In this document: positions 38,029 to 46,187 of the stretch, piece after piece | Numbering within the stretch: position 1 is the first letter of the stretch | How the letters are laid out: every line of letters begins with the position of its first letter | Assembly (NCBI RefSeq): GCF_900060185.1 | Contig: NZ_FIZY01000019.1 | Location: forward strand, 26,908-90,907 | Reading direction: 5' to 3' | Length of the DNA stretch: 64,000 nucleotides | Origin: Grimontia marina | GTDB lineage: Bacteria > Pseudomonadota > Gammaproteobacteria > Enterobacterales > Vibrionaceae | The notes under the pieces: generated by a model | Database searches by the model: none | What the model saw: only the letters and a program-made list of their open reading frames with translations | Told to the model about the DNA's origin: nothing | Made by a program: the position numbers and the translations under genes

Positions 38029-38757
38029 GATTTACAGCAAAAAGAACTTTGGAGGGAAAAAGAAGAGAACAAGTAAAGCTTGATGAGATGCAAAAATAGA
38101 TCTGCCATAAATGTATGAAGCAGAATGCATAGCACCCAACTATGATTCACTTGTTAAGCTTGTACCACCTTAGAACCTTGCCAACCAACGCTATGTTTTT
38201 ATTAGTATTTTTAGAGTTCCATCGAGAGGTTATCTCACCTCCCAATCACAGAACCGTATCAATTTTTCACTAAAGCACCCATATAATTGCTTCTCAATGA
38301 GGAGACTATATAAGCGACAAAATTTTATACTTATGATTATTCATTAGTACGAGCATAAACAAGGTATAAATTACTAATTTACAGCCATGAAATAATAAAA
38401 CTAGACATTGGTCGCGATTTCTCATTTATAAGACAATCAACTCAATAGGGGGCATTAGAAAGGTATTAGATGTGAGGCTAGTGCAAAACACCCACTTCAT
38501 TAAATCCTGGAAAATGGACACGGGTTTAATTACAAATTCATTTATAGCGTAGGATGTTTATAATTTAAATTGCTATTAGGCAAAGCTACTCGACTGGTCG
38601 AGAAGCTAGCCGACATTCCCCCATCTAACACCAATAACAGCATCGTTAAAATCAACATCATATCCAGTTGTGACAAGGGTTTTGCCGTTTGTTTACATAT
38701 TGGTCTAATCTCCTCAGATAATTCATCGGCTGGTTGGAAATCTGGGTTTGCCATAGG

Positions 38758-38788
38758 CCGTTAGCGCATTCCCGTGACACGCTAACGG
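38758..38788. repeat. Nine-bp hairpin in the AT-rich region
   Basis: CCGTTAGCG (38758-38766) pairs perfectly with CGCTAACGG (38780-38788) across a 13-base loop. No T-run follows on either strand. The ends look like the GTTAGC/GCTAAC of integron sites, but the element is far too short for an attC. It may be a terminator-like structure or the remnant of a repeat. Confidence 0.5.
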
Positions 38789-39222
38789 GATACCTTCCAC
38801 AGTCTCATTAATTGAGGCATATGTTAGAGGACAAGGAAGGGGTCGTCGTGAACTGTTCAGATGTTACCCCTCCCCACAATGTAACCGATTACACCACTCC
38901 GTCAGCGACAAAATTAAATCTCATATGATAAAGGCAAATTGCAGACCAAAATTACCATTCAAAGTATTCAATAAGTTAGACACTCCCCCTTACCAGTTAG
39001 GGCAACTTATTGCCTGAATCATGGGTAAGTATTTGCCAAGCTGGTCATTTTTTGCCCTCAACTTGATGTCTAATTATGCTAACGACAGCGGATCTCTACT
39101 AATGCTTAAGTGTGATAAAAGAACCAGTATTCTGAGTGTACATATTTTACGGCGTAAAATTAAATGACGCCTAACATGTCATACCAGAGTATTGGGTATG
39201 TAGTTCAGGGGTTAAAAGCGGC

Positions 39223-39996
39223 TCAGAAGTTAAAAGCAACACCTAAACCATAAGCAGTATCATCAAAATTGTAGTTAGAGATAGTCAGTCCATGCCCGGT
39301 TTCAGTCTTCATATAGCCTCTCAAACCTTGGTAGATTGGAAAGTTCCAGCTAATTCCGTAGTACAGATAATCTAAGTCATCGGCAAACAGGTTACTGATG
39401 GTCAACTTGATGTCTTGTGAATCTGCTGGTTGCCACATAACCTCCAGTCGCCCGTAACCTAGAAAATCAGAAATATCGGGATTGTAAGTCACATCTCCGA
39501 CCCTGAGCCAGGGCTTAAAGCTGACATAGCCCCAATCCCAATAACGTCGAGCATCGATATAGGCGCGGTTCCAGCTCACCTCATTGTCACCGCCTGCACC
39601 GTTAGACTCATGCTCTGCACCAATATTAACTTGCCAACTTTCCAAATTAAGCCGATAGAAGAGTTCAGGGTTATAGGTACTATCTCTAAAGTACGCAGAA
39701 GTGTCGTATGCCTCCCAGTTTGAGCGCTGTGTATACGCAAGGTAGAGCCCATCTTTTCGTACTTCAAGCAACCGATATTTAACACTGAACTGAAACTGTA
39801 CAAAGGTGTCTTTCGCTTCTGTGTCATTTGGGTTTAATGGTTCAAACCGCTCTTGATTAACGTGACGTTCCTTATAAAAAGGGAGTAAATAGTTATCTTT
39901 ATGGGCAGACAACCCTTCGGCCGGAGCAGCAAGTAAGGGAAAAAGCATCATGCCGCAGCCCGTTACAAGGCCTAATGTCAAAGAAAAAGATCTCAT
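39223..39996 (-). CDS. pldA: Outer-membrane phospholipase A1 (OMPLA)
   Basis: 257 residues from ATG 39996, which has GGGAG upstream; a frame back to 40014 lacks this. A signal peptide (MRSFSLTLGLVTGCGMMLFP, then LLAAPAEG) precedes a 12-strand beta-barrel-like sequence ending in a C-terminal Phe. The catalytic residues are visible as H129-E-S131-N-G and Asn143 in SWNRAY, with the same spacing (2 and 12) as His142, Ser144 and Asn156 of the E. coli enzyme. It hydrolyses phospholipids misplaced in the outer leaflet, with calcium-dependent dimerisation. It is a single minus-strand gene with about 200 bases on its upstream side. Confidence 0.92.
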   Translation of the reverse strand: MRSFSLTLGLVTGCGMMLFPLLAAPAEGLSAHKDNYLLPFYKERHVNQERFEPLNPNDTEAKDTFVQFQFSVKYRLLEVRKDGLYLAYTQRSNWEAYDTSAYFRDSTYNPELFYRLNLESWQVNIGAEHESNGAGGDNEVSWNRAYIDARRYWDWGYVSFKPWLRVGDVTYNPDISDFLGYGRLEVMWQPADSQDIKLTISNLFADDLDYLYYGISWNFPIYQGLRGYMKTETGHGLTISNYNFDDTAYGLGVAFNF

Positions 39997-40162
39997 CAAT
40001 ACTCCCTGGTGCATATCACACTTAATATGCTTAATTAACTAATTCAGGAGTATAGACACGGTTCAACAGTGATACGTCACCAAATGAAGGTATGAATCAG
40101 CAATGACTCAGTCGACACAATCAAGAAAATAATGCAAGCGTCATCTTTAGGGGATACATAGC

Positions 40163-40195
40163 AAAAAAGCCTGGCACGCAAAGCAATGCCAAGCT
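40163..40195 (-). terminator. Rho-independent terminator of the amide ABC operon
   Basis: On the minus strand AGCTTGGCA pairs with TGCCAGGCT (one G-T wobble) across a ten-base loop and is followed by six T. It begins 20 bases after the stop of the last ABC gene at 40216. Confidence 0.88.
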
Positions 40196-40215
40196 CTTAA
40201 ATTCATTCTCACTAT

Positions 40216-40911
40216 TTAAATCAATAGGTCTTTTACCACATAACCTCTTAAGTCAGGAGAACTTGGATAAAGAGACTTAAGCTCACCATGATCCATCACC
40301 CAACAGGCGTGAGCGATTTGCTCTATTAATGAGAGGTTTTGCTCGGCTACGATGAAGCTTCGTCCTTGTTTAGCTTGTTCGAGGATCACCTCCCCCATTC
40401 GCTCGATGTTTTCAGGTTGAACACCTTCTGTTGGCTCGTCAAGCAAGGTTATCAGTCCGTTTTCTGCTAAGGCTCTGCAGAAGGAAACTAACTTCCGTTC
40501 CCCACCTGACAATTTCCCAGCCTGCACGTCATAACGTTTTTCGATGATCGGAAAAGCCTCAAGAAGGCGGTCTACGAGTGGGCTTTTACCCCATTTTCCT
40601 GTCAAAGAAAGGTTATCCCGAACGGTCAATCCCCCAAAAACTGACTGTTCTTGTAATCCATGGCTAATTTGCTTTTGCTGTCGCTCAAAAGCATTCAAGC
40701 CCGACACATCGTTCTCGTTCAGAGATATTTGGCCAGTAACAGGGGGCAAAGAACCAGATAACAGCTTCATCAGGGTCGTTTTCCCCACACCATTGCGACC
40801 AGCAAGGCACACAACCTCTCCTTTCCCGATTGAAAAGTTCACATCCCTAACGATCGTAATATCGCCATACCCACCAGAAAGACCTTTCACATCCAGAATT
40901 TTGTCTGACAT
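40216..40911 (-). CDS. ABC transporter ATPase, UrtE/LivF type
   Basis: 231 residues. Walker A is GRNGVGKT, the signature is LSGGERK, and Walker B with its tail is TLLDEPTEGVQPENIERMG; the EGVQP segment is typical of the urea/short-amide (UrtE, FmdF) branch rather than of LivF. It energises the import of a small amide-like or branched-chain type substrate at the inner membrane. Its ATG overlaps the stop of the permease-ATPase fusion gene by one base. It is the last gene of the operon, followed by a good terminator. Confidence 0.87.
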   Translation of the reverse strand: MSDKILDVKGLSGGYGDITIVRDVNFSIGKGEVVCLAGRNGVGKTTLMKLLSGSLPPVTGQISLNENDVSGLNAFERQQKQISHGLQEQSVFGGLTVRDNLSLTGKWGKSPLVDRLLEAFPIIEKRYDVQAGKLSGGERKLVSFCRALAENGLITLLDEPTEGVQPENIERMGEVILEQAKQGRSFIVAEQNLSLIEQIAHACWVMDHGELKSLYPSSPDLRGYVVKDLLI

Positions 40912-42632
40912 TACTTGGTTCCTCCTGCGTAAATGGCTCGTACTTCCTCGTTCTCACGAACAAAATCAAAGCTGCCAAAACACAACATAGAACCTTGATT
41001 CATCACAAGCACTTCGTCAGCCAATTTCTCCACCACTTGCATGTCATGCTCAATAATCACACAGGGTTTTCTCTCTCTGGCGATGTAATTTTTGATGATG
41101 TCGATGAGCGTTTTTGTCTCGACAGGTGAGAGTCCCGCACAGGGTTCATCCAGCAATAACAAGTCAGGTTCAGCAAGACAGGTCATCGTAAAGTCCAGCA
41201 TTTGACGTTGCCCTACCGATAGCGATCCGGCCAAGACTTCACCCTGTTCAAGAAATGGCATCGCTTCGTAAAGCGCGTTTAAAGATGCCGAACGTTTTCC
41301 GTATTTGGCGACTCGGAATAATGATTTCTTATTCGAACGGCTTGCCCACATCGCCAAATGAATATTCTCTTCAACACTTAACGATGAGAACACACAAGGA
41401 ATTTGCAATTTCCGACCAATCCCCTGACGCGCAGCATCGTAGGGTTTTCGGGGATGAAAACGCTCCCCATTCCATAGGAGATTTCCAGACGAAAGAGGTA
41501 GCGCACCTGTCATGGTGTTGAATGCTGATGTTTTCCCAGCGCCATTGGGGCCTATTAAACACTGAATACCTTGGCCGCCTAAGCGCATCTCCAATGAAGT
41601 GAGGATATTCACCGCCCCGATAGACACTGACACATCGTTAACCGTTAGCGACACCCGTCTTTCTAGCGGGCAAGAACCCGTGTCTTCTTCTATCTTGTCA
41701 TCCTCGATACGCGTTTTGGTTGAAGGTAACCAACCTAGCAAACCCTTTGGTAAAAAGAGCACCACAACGATGAAAATAGACGCGACTATCACTTCCCAGT
41801 AAGGGAACGATGCTTTTAACTCACTGGACACCATTCCCATCACCAAAGCACCAGCAATAGGACCAACTAACGTAAAACGTCCTCCCACTGCCGCCCAGAT
41901 AACAAACTCTGCCGAAAGGAAAAAGCCCAGAGCCTGTGGCGTAACGATGCCCTGATGGACACTGTACAATGCGCCCGCCAACCCAGAAACCGCTGCGCTT
42001 ATGGCAAAGACAATACTTTTCAGTTGGTCACTTTTGTAACCCAGCAAGTCAACACGCTGTTCATTATCACGGATGGCATTAAGCAAAAGACCGAATGGCG
42101 TGTTTTCTAAATACTGAAGGGACAAAAGCACAACTGCCACTGCGCCTGCAATCACCCAATACAGGTTTTCGTAACGATCTGTTCCTGGAATGTCATTAAT
42201 GCCATTAAGGCCGTTAAACCCGCCTGTGACACCATCAAAAACCAATGCTAATTGCGTTGCCAACATGGCAACCGCCAGTGTGATCAACGAAAAATACGGG
42301 CCGGAACTCGAAGTACGTGAGAACACCAGCTTTCCCAACGCGAAAGATAACAGCGCCGGTACCAGAAGTGCCAAAAACAGTCCTTCTACGACACTGAACA
42401 CCGATGCTTGCTCAACATTCACATAACCATAAAGATACGCGCCCAATCCAAAGAAAGCGGCTTGGCCAAGCGGTAAAAAACCTGCCTGCCCCCAACAAGA
42501 CGCAACGCTCAGTGCTGCGAGTCCGAAGATTAAATAGAGACCAACCTCATATGCAGTAAAGCTATCGATAAACAGAGGCAGTGCGAAGATAAACGCGAGC
42601 GCGTAAAAGTTAACGTTGTGAAATGATGCCAT
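40911..42632 (-). CDS. Permease-ATPase fusion (UrtC/LivM plus UrtD/LivG)
   Basis: 573 residues from the ATG at 42632 (MASFHNVNFY), preceded by GGTGGA; a longer frame to 42674 is not supported. Residues 1-290 are a LivM/UrtC-type permease with about eight membrane helices and the motif LFGLAALSVASCWGQAGFLP. Residues about 325-570 are an ATPase with Walker A GPNGAGKT, signature LSVGQRQM (Val in place of the usual Gly or His), and Walker B LLLLDEPCAGLSP. In most urea and amide systems these are two proteins; fusions are known in the LivM-LivG branch. The start overlaps the previous permease gene by 23 bases. Confidence 0.88.
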   Translation of the reverse strand: MASFHNVNFYALAFIFALPLFIDSFTAYEVGLYLIFGLAALSVASCWGQAGFLPLGQAAFFGLGAYLYGYVNVEQASVFSVVEGLFLALLVPALLSFALGKLVFSRTSSSGPYFSLITLAVAMLATQLALVFDGVTGGFNGLNGINDIPGTDRYENLYWVIAGAVAVVLLSLQYLENTPFGLLLNAIRDNEQRVDLLGYKSDQLKSIVFAISAAVSGLAGALYSVHQGIVTPQALGFFLSAEFVIWAAVGGRFTLVGPIAGALVMGMVSSELKASFPYWEVIVASIFIVVVLFLPKGLLGWLPSTKTRIEDDKIEEDTGSCPLERRVSLTVNDVSVSIGAVNILTSLEMRLGGQGIQCLIGPNGAGKTSAFNTMTGALPLSSGNLLWNGERFHPRKPYDAARQGIGRKLQIPCVFSSLSVEENIHLAMWASRSNKKSLFRVAKYGKRSASLNALYEAMPFLEQGEVLAGSLSVGQRQMLDFTMTCLAEPDLLLLDEPCAGLSPVETKTLIDIIKNYIARERKPCVIIEHDMQVVEKLADEVLVMNQGSMLCFGSFDFVRENEEVRAIYAGGTK

Positions 42633-43470
42633 TGGGTTTCCACCATAAAAAGAAAATCGACAGCAGAAGCACACCTGTATAGCCGACGACCTTGTCGAAC
42701 AGGTTAGAGAGGGACTGATCTAAGCCGCCAATCATGCTGCTTCCCAGAATCAAGCCTTCAACGCTGCCGAGGCCGCCAATCACAAGGGCGAAGAATGAGG
42801 AGAGCAAGTAATCCAGCCCCATGTAGGGGTCGACCCTCACCAGAGGTGCAATCAATGCACCGGCGAGTCCTGCCGTACTGACACCGAAAACAAACGTGTA
42901 AAAGGCAACGCGTTCAGTGTTTATTCCCACCGCCTGCGCCAGTGCAGGGTTGTCTACCATCGCACGAATTTTGAGGCTGGCAGGGCTTTTTCTGAACCAC
43001 AGGTAGATGCCTGTCATCAAGGCGGCAATCAACACCACCAAGAGCAATCGATAAACGGGGTAATCAACACCAACAACATCGACGGTGCCTGGCAAGTATT
43101 GAGAAACGTTTTGGTACTCCCTACCAAAAAGAGCCTCAATCCCTTTTCGGATGAGCATGGCTACACCCCAGGTTGCCAACAAGGTGTCAAACGGCCGCTG
43201 ATAAAGGTGCCTGATGAGGCCCTTTTCCATGAGTGCACCGACTAAAGCACTCACAATGACAGCCAAAAAAAGGCCCGCAGGCCAAGGCAGTGACCATTGA
43301 CTTGCGAGCAGCGCGCTATAAGCGCCAAGCATGACAAACTCACCATGCGCCATGTTCATCACACCTAGTAGTCCGAACACAGCGGCAAGGCCTGTTGCAA
43401 CTAACGCCAACACTGAGAGGCTGTAGATGACGTTCAAAATATACAAGGTCAACACATCCATGTGCGTCAC
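42610..43470 (-). CDS. ABC permease, UrtB/LivH type
   Basis: 286 residues with about eight membrane helices. The N-terminal ATGLAAVFGLLGVMNMAHGE and the cytoplasmic loop RAMVDNPALAQAVGINTERV are diagnostic for the LivH/UrtB branch. It forms the inner-membrane channel with the LivM-like half of the downstream fusion protein. It starts nine bases after the binding-protein gene. Confidence 0.9.
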   Translation of the reverse strand: MTHMDVLTLYILNVIYSLSVLALVATGLAAVFGLLGVMNMAHGEFVMLGAYSALLASQWSLPWPAGLFLAVIVSALVGALMEKGLIRHLYQRPFDTLLATWGVAMLIRKGIEALFGREYQNVSQYLPGTVDVVGVDYPVYRLLLVVLIAALMTGIYLWFRKSPASLKIRAMVDNPALAQAVGINTERVAFYTFVFGVSTAGLAGALIAPLVRVDPYMGLDYLLSSFFALVIGGLGSVEGLILGSSMIGGLDQSLSNLFDKVVGYTGVLLLSIFFLWWKPNGIISQR

Positions 43471-43478
43471 TCTCTCCT

Positions 43479-44645
43479 TTAACTGCAGGTACTGCCGCTA
43501 GGCACGTTTTCAAAGGTTTCAACAACGCGGAATCTGCCGTCTACGGCTTCCGCAAGATAGATATCTTTATCAACATGTCCCTTCGTCAACGTCATGTTCC
43601 CGCGAGGTGAAGAAAATGACGCACCCTCAGAAGCGCTGGCAATTTTTTCAGCCGCTACGCCTTTTGCTTCGTTTGCCAAGGCTTTGAAGAGATAGACACC
43701 GTCATAGCAGGACTCACCTAATGCATTAAGTGCTGGTGCATCACTGCCAAACTTTTCGTAGTAGCGCTCAGCAAATGCGGCGGCTTTTGGCGAGTTAATG
43801 TTCTGAAAATAACCTGATGAAGAGTAAAGTCTTGCAGCATTTTCTGCCCCAATACCTGCTAGGGTATTTTCTTCTATCAAGGTGCCCAATCGCAGGGCTT
43901 GCTTGTCCAAACCGAAGTTTGCAAATGCGCGGTTAAAGCTCACTGATGCACCACCAACCAAAGTGATCAGTACTGCATCAGCGCCACTGGCTTTGATTTT
44001 TGCCAAGCTGGAGTCGAAGTTATCGGCTGAAAATGGCAGGTATTCCTCACCGACTACCTCACCACCTGCTGCTTTAATGTAATCTTTCGCCGCAACATTC
44101 GAGTCACGTGGCCAGTTGTAATCATTACCAATCAAATACCATTTACTGACCTTGTTGTTTTTTGCTAACCAAGGAATGACCGGCGCCAATTGCTGCGCCG
44201 GGGTCTCACCGAGTACATAAGTTCCCTCTGCACATTCACCACCTTCATAGATTGGCGTATAGATGTAAGGCACCTCGCCTTTGAACAAGTTGGTGAGTGC
44301 ACCTCGCACAGCACTGTCATGCATGCCAATAAACGCATCCACTTTTTCGCCTTTGTACAGGCGCACCGCATTTTTCAGCGCATCGGAAGGAGAACCGCCA
44401 GCATCGGCATAGAACACTTCAACCTGCTTGCCTAAAATGCCACCCGACTTATTGATTTCTTCGACCGCCATTTCTGTGCAGTTTTTACAGGAGGGGCCAA
44501 ACAGACCCGCGGGGCCTGATTGGGGAATCATCACACCGAGTTTAACTGTCTCCGCAGCGAGAGCCCGGGTTGAGACAAAAGTCGGTGCAATCGCTGCCAG
44601 CAGCGCAGCACTCATCGACGAAGTTAAAAATTCGCGTCTTTTCAT
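43479..44645 (-). CDS. Periplasmic substrate-binding protein, urea/short-amide type
   Basis: 388 residues from the ATG at 44645. The N-terminus MKRREFLTSSMSAALLAAIA carries a Tat-like RREFL motif and cleaves near ALAAETV. The mature part is a type 1 periplasmic binding fold of the UrtA/FmdD/AmiC branch (VKLGVMIPQSGPAGLFGPSC; AVEEINKSGGILGKQVE; IYTPIYEGGECAEGTYVLGE; TLIEENTLAGIG). These bind urea, short amides or similar compounds. It sits directly after an amidase gene, suggesting an amide ligand; this is inference from context. Confidence 0.88.
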   Translation of the reverse strand: MKRREFLTSSMSAALLAAIAPTFVSTRALAAETVKLGVMIPQSGPAGLFGPSCKNCTEMAVEEINKSGGILGKQVEVFYADAGGSPSDALKNAVRLYKGEKVDAFIGMHDSAVRGALTNLFKGEVPYIYTPIYEGGECAEGTYVLGETPAQQLAPVIPWLAKNNKVSKWYLIGNDYNWPRDSNVAAKDYIKAAGGEVVGEEYLPFSADNFDSSLAKIKASGADAVLITLVGGASVSFNRAFANFGLDKQALRLGTLIEENTLAGIGAENAARLYSSSGYFQNINSPKAAAFAERYYEKFGSDAPALNALGESCYDGVYLFKALANEAKGVAAEKIASASEGASFSSPRGNMTLTKGHVDKDIYLAEAVDGRFRVVETFENVPSGSTCS

Positions 44646-44676
44646 TGTTGTGTTCCTTACATCTATGAAGAGTGGA

Positions 44677-46083
44677 TCAGGGGCGTTGCGTAAAGTTGAA
44701 GACTGACTCCAGCGCTTCCGCGATCGATAGCAACCGCTCATCGCTGTTGAAAGGCCCATCAATTTCGATACCAACAGGCAAACCGTCATAGGTTAGGCCA
44801 ATGGGCAGGCTTATGCCTGGAATGCCTGCATTGCTGCCCGGATCGGTGTTGTGAATGAAGGTTGGAAAGGTAGGTAGGCGTTCGCCATTAAGCTCAACGG
44901 TTTCATCATCACCAATAGGCGCAGCAGGCAGCACAGTGGTTGGGAAGATGACAGCATCCACGCCTTGCTTCGAGAAATAGTCTGCGTAGGTTTGTTGGAG
45001 TTTAGGACGAACCACATCAACAGCTTCTCGATACACGGATTCTGGCATTGCGCCATCAGACATCAGCGAAGCCATCAATCCACTCACGTCAGGGCTTAAA
45101 GCATGATCAGCGACGTCTTTAATACTGATATGTGATGCGTGAGCGGCAAGATAGGCAGGTAAGTCCTGCATAAATTCATAAAGCGCAATAGGGAAACTGC
45201 AGGCTTCATCAAGTTCACCAACATTGGGAATATCCGCCTCAACCAAAGTCACGCCCGCATCAGAAAGTTTCTTTAAGGCATCTTCAGATAATCTGCCGAC
45301 TTCAGGGTCTAGATTGTCAAAGAAATAGGCTCGGGGAACACCCAGCTTGATAGAAGAAAAACTCGCTACTTCATCAATGGCGGAATCGTTTTTACCCGCC
45401 ATGATGGCATCCAACATTCGGCAATCCTTGACAGTATTCGCCATTGGACCCGCCGTATCCCGGGTATGGCTGACAGGTACCAGCCCTTTTGATGGATAGC
45501 GCATCATTGAAGGTCTAAAGCCAACGATCCCACAGAGTGCAGAAGGTAACCTTACGGAGCCTCCTGTGTCCGTTCCAATGCCTGCTGGCATAATGCCAGC
45601 TGCAATCGCCACAGCGACACCACCGCTGGAGCCGCCAGGGATCCGCTCGGTATTCCACGGGTTTTTTGACGCGCCGCTATATCCATTGTTAGTCGTAATA
45701 CCAAAGGCCAGCTCGTGCATGTTTCCCATGCCACCCACTAAGGCACCACTGTTCAACAGCCGCTCAGCCACGACGGAAGCACTGCTGATATTTCCCGCTA
45801 ATGCTTTAGTCGCAGCAGACGCAGCAAGAACACCAGTCTGAATGTTATCCTTGAAGCAAAGAGGGATGCCATTGAGCCCTTCACCTGCTTTTCCACTCTG
45901 GTCAACTTCTCTCGCTGCCTTTCGAAGCATCTCCCAGTCAACCGTAATAAAAGCGTTAAGGTGTTTCAGACTTTCCGCGCGCTCGATAACCGCGTCGATG
46001 TAGGATTCGCAGGTTAACTCACCCGATTTAAATGCTGCCTGCAGCTTTTCTAACGTAAACGGTACATCTCTCTTATCCGTCAT
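44677..46083 (-). CDS. Amidase-signature family hydrolase
   Basis: 468 residues from ATG 46083, with AGGAG six bases upstream. The Ser-cisSer-Lys triad is visible: Lys78 (CFKDN), cis-Ser152 (GGSSGG) and nucleophile Ser176 (DTGGS); the 24-residue gap between the two Ser matches the family. It hydrolyses an amide to acid plus ammonia in the cytoplasm. It is the first gene of the operon with the amide-type ABC transporter, 31 bases before the binding-protein gene, so import followed by hydrolysis is the likely scheme. The exact amide is unknown. Confidence 0.9.
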   Translation of the reverse strand: MTDKRDVPFTLEKLQAAFKSGELTCESYIDAVIERAESLKHLNAFITVDWEMLRKAAREVDQSGKAGEGLNGIPLCFKDNIQTGVLAASAATKALAGNISSASVVAERLLNSGALVGGMGNMHELAFGITTNNGYSGASKNPWNTERIPGGSSGGVAVAIAAGIMPAGIGTDTGGSVRLPSALCGIVGFRPSMMRYPSKGLVPVSHTRDTAGPMANTVKDCRMLDAIMAGKNDSAIDEVASFSSIKLGVPRAYFFDNLDPEVGRLSEDALKKLSDAGVTLVEADIPNVGELDEACSFPIALYEFMQDLPAYLAAHASHISIKDVADHALSPDVSGLMASLMSDGAMPESVYREAVDVVRPKLQQTYADYFSKQGVDAVIFPTTVLPAAPIGDDETVELNGERLPTFPTFIHNTDPGSNAGIPGISLPIGLTYDGLPVGIEIDGPFNSDERLLSIAEALESVFNFTQRP

Positions 46084-46136
46084 CTCTTGCTCCTGAGAAT
46101 TATGCTTCCTTTCCCTCTCAGCATGAGACGAGCACG

Positions 46137-46170
46137 AAAAAACCGCCATCCTCAACAATGAGGATGGCGG
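46137..46170 (-). terminator. Rho-independent terminator after the amine oxidase gene
   Basis: A perfect 12-bp stem (CCGCCATCCTCA, 46143-46154, with complement 46159-46170) with a four-base loop is followed on the minus strand by six T. It lies between the amine oxidase stop and the amidase start and separates the two transcripts. Confidence 0.95.
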
Positions 46171-46187
46171 CAAAGACGTGAACTCAA

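Larger units (their letters stand above)
37814..39222. other. AT-rich region of about 1.4 kb upstream of the T6SS operon
   Basis: No convincing intact gene is seen. The DNA is clearly more AT-rich than its surroundings, especially 37900-38600. The T6SS promoter should lie in the part next to 37813. A 70-codon minus-strand frame (38542-38754) begins with ATG but has no family match I recognise. Within it, another frame reads GKTLVTTGYDVDFNDAVIGV followed by RWGNVG and a stop, like the end of a longer protein, so this may be a decayed gene. Short dyads in it are listed separately. Confidence 0.4.

Noticed and set aside
37814..38500. Search for a VasH/sigma-54 promoter upstream of tssB
   Set aside because: No GG-N10-GC pair with surrounding consensus was found on the minus strand; main T6SS clusters in vibrios are usually not transcribed from such promoters.
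38542..38754. A 70-codon minus-strand frame starting MANPDFQPADEL
   Set aside because: Has an ATG but no clear ribosome binding site, no known family, and another frame inside it looks more protein-like; not listed as a gene.
38758..38788. Second attC site, because of GTTAGC/GCTAAC ends
   Set aside because: Only 31 bases long with a plain loop; attC sites need longer double-armed stems.
40163..40195. TGGCACG followed by GC, looking like a sigma-54 -24/-12 promoter
   Set aside because: The second element lacks TTGC at the right spacing, and the sequence forms a typical terminator stem with a T-run for the minus-strand operon.
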